A stretch of 64,000 bases of DNA from Candidatus Magasanikbacteria bacterium RIFOXYC2_FULL_42_28 (GTDB lineage Bacteria; Patescibacteria; ABY1; Magasanikbacterales; GWA2-37-8): NCBI GenBank assembly GCA_001784435.1, contig MFQZ01000001.1:186001-250000 (forward strand). The letters are read 5' to 3'. Shown one piece after another: positions 60,491 through 64,000 of this stretch. Numbering within the stretch: the first letter of the stretch is position 1; each line of letters starts with the position of its first letter. The translations under genes were made by a program, and so were the position numbers. The notes under the pieces are model-generated. The model worked only from the letters and a program-made list of their open reading frames with translations, made no database searches and had not been told where the DNA came from.

Positions 60491-63400
60491 CTACCTTGCG
60501 TTCAACGCCGCTCGCGTGGCCGGACCCAAATGGCCAGGATATGGCTTCAAATCCTTAGCTTTTTGGAATTTAACCACCGCCGCTTTGGTAACCGCGCCAT
60601 AGTAACCGGTGATGGTTGGGTAAGTGAAATAACCTAAATCTTTCAACACTTGCTGTAATTGTTTCACTTCTTCACCAGTCGCGCCCATTCCCAAATACTT
60701 GGTAAATTTGTAGCCCGAGGACACAACTGGTGCTGGTGTTGTGACAATCGGCGCCGATCCATTTAATTTTTCACAAGTGGCCGTATTCAACTTACCATTT
60801 ATCGGCAAGCCCTTGGCCTTTTGATAAGCGCTTACCGCTTTTGCTGTCACCGCACCGTAATAACCGGTGTTAGAAGGGTAAGTAAAATATCCTAATTCTT
60901 TCAAATGCGCCTGTAAATCTTTGACCGCGTTACCTCGCGCGCCCGGATTTAGATTGCCTTTACACCTGATGATGGTAACTGCTGGTGTTACTACGACGGC
61001 GACCGGTTGAGTTGTGGTCGACACAACTACTGGTGGTGGCGTCGTAGTTACCGGGGAAATCAAAGTGATCGTATCTGACACGGCATTGGAGACATTTCCA
61101 GAATCGTCGCGGAATTTAGCGTATACGGTCTTGACACCGTCGCCCACAGCCAATACCCACGCTTTCGTCGTAGAATATGTCGTCCAGACGCCACCAGCAA
61201 ATGCGCTATCATTAGCAACCATCATATGCGATGCGCCAGTCGCGGCTAAAGCCAGATTAACGCTTGTAGTCGCGATAGAAGTCGCGCCGTCCGCTATTAC
61301 AACTGAAGTGTTGGTCGGTGGAGTGGTGTCAGATGAACCGCCGCCACCGCCACTCGATGCTGAATCATTATCAGTGATAGCAACGGTAATATCGTTAATT
61401 ACTAAACCATTATAATCTGAATCATCACTTGTTACCGCGTGAGTAATGGTGGTGCTATGTGACCCCTCAACCGTGCTATCATCGGTAGCGGTAACGATTA
61501 TTGATTGAGGTGTGGCATAATTGCCCGAAGTAAATGTCAAACTGGACGGCGACCGAGTGGCCTGACTGGCGATTGATGGGGTAATTACCACATTGGCTGT
61601 GGGCTCGCTAGTCAAAACATAACTTACCGTGTCGGTGGTTCCACCTTCGGTAACTGCGGTCACCTCATCTGATTGAGTAACAGTAATACCGGCACTACCT
61701 TGTGTATAAGTAATCACGAAATCCGTAAAGTGGCTGGTCAAACCGGTGATAGTATTATTAGCCGTATCAATGGTAAACCCGCCCTCTACCGGCACATAAT
61801 CGCCTTTTTCTGGAGAGTAATAAGCTAATTTCAAATCTGATTCCGAAACCCCTTCCGGCAAATCAGCCAATAAACTGGCGTAATCGATTTGAATTTCCGC
61901 GTTGCCGGATAAAGTTTTAATACTGGAATCTCCGGTAGCGTTGATACTGAAGTTGGCGTTACCCAACGCTTGATAGTTAGCGGTATCAGGAGCGTTATAA
62001 CTCTTTTCAAAATTTAAGGTAACATCGCCCGAACCGGTTTCCAACACGCCCGCGCCGGCTGTTAATTTAAGCCCGGTGCCGGAACTATCATTCACCGAAC
62101 CACCGGCCGAAGCGGTCAAAATCCCCGAGGTAGAAGTAGCAACATTACTAGCATCGGCAGTCAAAACGAAACTGGCAATTTCATCACCGCCACTTACGAT
62201 AACCGCGCCACCACTATTAGTAGTTTCAGTATGACTCTCACCCACACCTTTAAGGGTCCAAGTACCGGTGGCAACAGCCAAAGAATACGAACCATCAGCA
62301 TTAACCGGAGCCGTAACTACGGTACCGGAAGCATTGGTCGCCCAGACATAACCCTCATCCATAGCCACGCCGGCTGAACTGCTCACCGTGCCGGAAATAG
62401 TGTAAGGCGCGCTTGTAAGGGCGGCTTGGCCATCGTTGTCCGTGCCACCTTCACTCGTGCCAAAATCATACCCAGCAGTACTAGTGGCGAACTCTACACT
62501 GGTATCTTTAGTAGGCAAATATCCGGCCAAAGAATCACTCACGCTGTAATCACCGGCTTTTAATTGCGCGCTATATTGTCCGTTGGAATCAGTCGTTGCC
62601 GTAATCGTGCTACTGGCATTGGTAAAGGTGATAAGAGCGCCGGATTTGGCGTTACCACTGTCATCATAAACCGTACCGGTAACAGTAAGCAGAGTGGCAC
62701 CACTTAAATTAATGGCAACTTCCGCTTCACCCTCTAAGAAATTTAAAATCGTACCGGTAAACTTACCAATACCAAAAACATCGGCAAAATAAGTGTAGGT
62801 CGCACTATCATTTGGAACTGATATGGTGGTGGCGGAATCCAAACCGTTAATTTGTTTGGCGATTTTTTTATTTTTATCAGCGTTATTTTTTAATTCAATA
62901 AACGCGTCCATATCAGCGGCACCACCCGTAAAGGTGAAAATAACAGAGCCATTGCTAACTGTTAAATTTTTAGTAGTATTAGCGGCAACTGTTACTGTGT
63001 CGCTTAACTCTCCATAAGTGGAACTCCAAGAACCAACCCGATAGGTCCCGGCACCGACTTTGACTGAATAATCACCGGCACTATCAGTAGAGCCACCGAC
63101 TCGGATACCGGCCGGAGCTGGACGATTGTTATCCGCGTCCCACTCTTCAATAAATATCGGGGCATTGGCAATATCAGCAACATTACCACTTAAAGTATAA
63201 CAAGTTGAAACCGACGGAGTAATATTTTGGCTGGATTGATTGGCGCCACTAACCGTAACGGATTTGGAGAAAGAGCCACAGGTGTCTGATTTACTCGGCG
63301 GTAATTGCGCCCGCACGGTCCAAGTGCCATTATCAACAAACAAAGTATAACTACCGTCCGAAGAGGTCATACCAAAGACACTGGTACCACTCGCGCTCAC

Positions 63401-64000
63401 TGCTGAAATGGGGGCGTAGCCAATAGCGCTATTGTTGCCGTCTAAAACCTTACCGGAAATAGTGTAATCGGCTTTTTTCATTGTCAAAACAAAATTGCTG
63501 GTTTTATCCTGACCGTCAACATAAATTTTATTCAATTCTCCCACCGCTCGTAATTCTATATTTTTCATAACTTCCGGCATACCATCTTTATGCGCCCCAA
63601 TTTCATAACTGCCATAATCAGTAACATTCAAACTAAATGTACCAGAAGCGTTGGTTTGAGTAAATACCGGCTGGCTAAAACCTTGGCGATGTAAAAACAC
63701 TTCCACATTCGCCAAACCATTACCGGCGACATCTTTTACCGTGCCGGATATGGTTTTGTTAGCCGCAGCAAAAGTAAATGTTACCGTGCCATTGGAATAA
63801 GATACTCCGGGTGGCGCGAATTGATTGCCCAGTGCTATTACCGGCGTAGTCGCAATATTACTGACACTCAAATTAACCGATGGTGGTGGCATTACTCCCA
63901 AACTGGCCGGCTTACCGCCGGACGCGCTTTTAGACATCCCCGGACCCATCCCAACAAACCAGTATCCATCAGAATTTAATTTTACTTGATAACCGGCCGA
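60491..64000 (-). CDS. large multidomain surface protein with peptidoglycan-binding repeats (5' end cut by window)
   Basis: The frame is open to the window end, so the N-terminus is missing; at least ~1,169 residues are seen. The sequence begins with several carboxypeptidase-regulatory-like beta domains (ISGTVKDVAGNGLANVEVFL; ISGKVLDGNNSAIGYAPISA; VTGTVYDDSGNAKSGALITF). A Calx-beta-like domain follows (VTQSDEVTAVTEGGTTDTVS ... ITDNDS). Two PG_binding_1 repeats end it (NAVKDLQAHLKELGYFTYPS; EVKQLQQVLKDLGYFTYPTI). It should be an exported protein held to the cell wall through the C-terminus. Low-complexity Ser/Gly/Thr linkers lie between. Confidence 0.9.
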   Translation of the reverse strand, partial: SAGYQVKLNSDGYWFVGMGPGMSKSASGGKPASLGVMPPPSVNLSVSNIATTPVIALGNQFAPPGVSYSNGTVTFTFAAANKTISGTVKDVAGNGLANVEVFLHRQGFSQPVFTQTNASGTFSLNVTDYGSYEIGAHKDGMPEVMKNIELRAVGELNKIYVDGQDKTSNFVLTMKKADYTISGKVLDGNNSAIGYAPISAVSASGTSVFGMTSSDGSYTLFVDNGTWTVRAQLPPSKSDTCGSFSKSVTVSGANQSSQNITPSVSTCYTLSGNVADIANAPIFIEEWDADNNRPAPAGIRVGGSTDSAGDYSVKVGAGTYRVGSWSSTYGELSDTVTVAANTTKNLTVSNGSVIFTFTGGAADMDAFIELKNNADKNKKIAKQINGLDSATTISVPNDSATYTYFADVFGIGKFTGTILNFLEGEAEVAINLSGATLLTVTGTVYDDSGNAKSGALITFTNASSTITATTDSNGQYSAQLKAGDYSVSDSLAGYLPTKDTSVEFATSTAGYDFGTSEGGTDNDGQAALTSAPYTISGTVSSSAGVAMDEGYVWATNASGTVVTAPVNADGSYSLAVATGTWTLKGVGESHTETTNSGGAVIVSGGDEIASFVLTADASNVATSTSGILTASAGGSVNDSSGTGLKLTAGAGVLETGSGDVTLNFEKSYNAPDTANYQALGNANFSINATGDSSIKTLSGNAEIQIDYASLLADLPEGVSESDLKLAYYSPEKGDYVPVEGGFTIDTANNTITGLTSHFTDFVITYTQGSAGITVTQSDEVTAVTEGGTTDTVSYVLTSEPTANVVITPSIASQATRSPSSLTFTSGNYATPQSIIVTATDDSTVEGSHSTTITHAVTSDDSDYNGLVINDITVAITDNDSASSGGGGGSSDTTPPTNTSVVIADGATSIATTSVNLALAATGASHMMVANDSAFAGGVWTTYSTTKAWVLAVGDGVKTVYAKFRDDSGNVSNAVSDTITLISPVTTTPPPVVVSTTTQPVAVVVTPAVTIIRCKGNLNPGARGNAVKDLQAHLKELGYFTYPSNTGYYGAVTAKAVSAYQKAKGLPINGKLNTATCEKLNGSAPIVTTPAPVVSSGYKFTKYLGMGATGEEVKQLQQVLKDLGYFTYPTITGYYGAVTKAAVVKFQKAKDLKPYPGHLGPATRAALNAR

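Overview
This 64 kb window looks like a chromosome segment of a Candidate Phyla Radiation (Patescibacteria, probably Parcubacteria-like) bacterium. The evidence is the gene content and style: surface proteins with a type IV secretion pilin-like N-terminal membrane module, short SMC/ScpA/ScpB proteins, an archaeal-type AspRS and UMP kinase, a nucleoside diphosphate kinase with a large insert, DUF5674, NYN-domain and BRO-N proteins, few Shine-Dalgarno sites, a 16S gene with an internal insertion and universal-primer mismatches, and many short repeats. UGA is used as a normal stop, so the code is standard. Most genes are on the minus strand.

Layout. 1-6.7 kb: two paralogous giant surface proteins and rpsU. 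6.8-8.8 kb: hisS and lepB. 8.9-11.3 kb: tRNA-Ile, tRNA-Val and a 16S rRNA gene with no 23S beside it. 11.4-14.1 kb: a GC-rich small gene, trmD-khpA-rpsP, and a structured RNA plus tRNA-Arg. 14.3-20.8 kb: smc, then an accessory stretch (NYN protein, structured intergenic DNA, GC-rich orphan, BRO-N protein) with a shared promoter sequence. 20.9-23.4 kb (plus strand): an NrnA-like DHH phosphatase, clpP and a stand-alone ~285 nt structured RNA. 23.5-34.3 kb: VanW-like protein, Hsp20, pyrH, membrane proteins, M50 protease, rpmB, ndk, YraN, methyltransferase, YdcF-like, tRNA-Leu, lipid kinase-like, bactofilin and an orphan histidine kinase. 34.3-37.5 kb: a four-gene cluster of two paralogous multi-pass proteins, another multi-pass protein and a PRMT-like methyltransferase. 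37.6-43.9 kb: argS, NYN protein, tyrS, valS. 44-46.9 kb: a degenerate DHH protein, a GC-rich orphan and a third NYN protein. 46.9-60.4 kb: lower glycolysis (two tandem gpmI, eno, pgk, gap) interleaved with a SIMPL protein, D,D-carboxypeptidase, scpB-scpA, aspS and small clade proteins. 60.5-64 kb: a large multidomain surface protein with two C-terminal peptidoglycan-binding repeats, cut by the window end.

The most unusual signals are: (1) each of the three NYN-type nuclease-fold genes faces a convergent short transcription unit with its own promoter, hairpins and terminator, and in two cases the terminator overlaps the nuclease gene's 3' end; (2) intergenic repeat families have inserted in frame into trmD, valS, argS and pgk, and a related sequence sits inside helix 39 of 16S rRNA; (3) a ~285 nt structured RNA with consensus promoter and terminator; (4) a three-way-junction RNA between the tRNA-Arg promoter and the tRNA; (5) GC-rich, independently transcribed orphan genes; (6) the membrane-protein/PRMT-like cluster.
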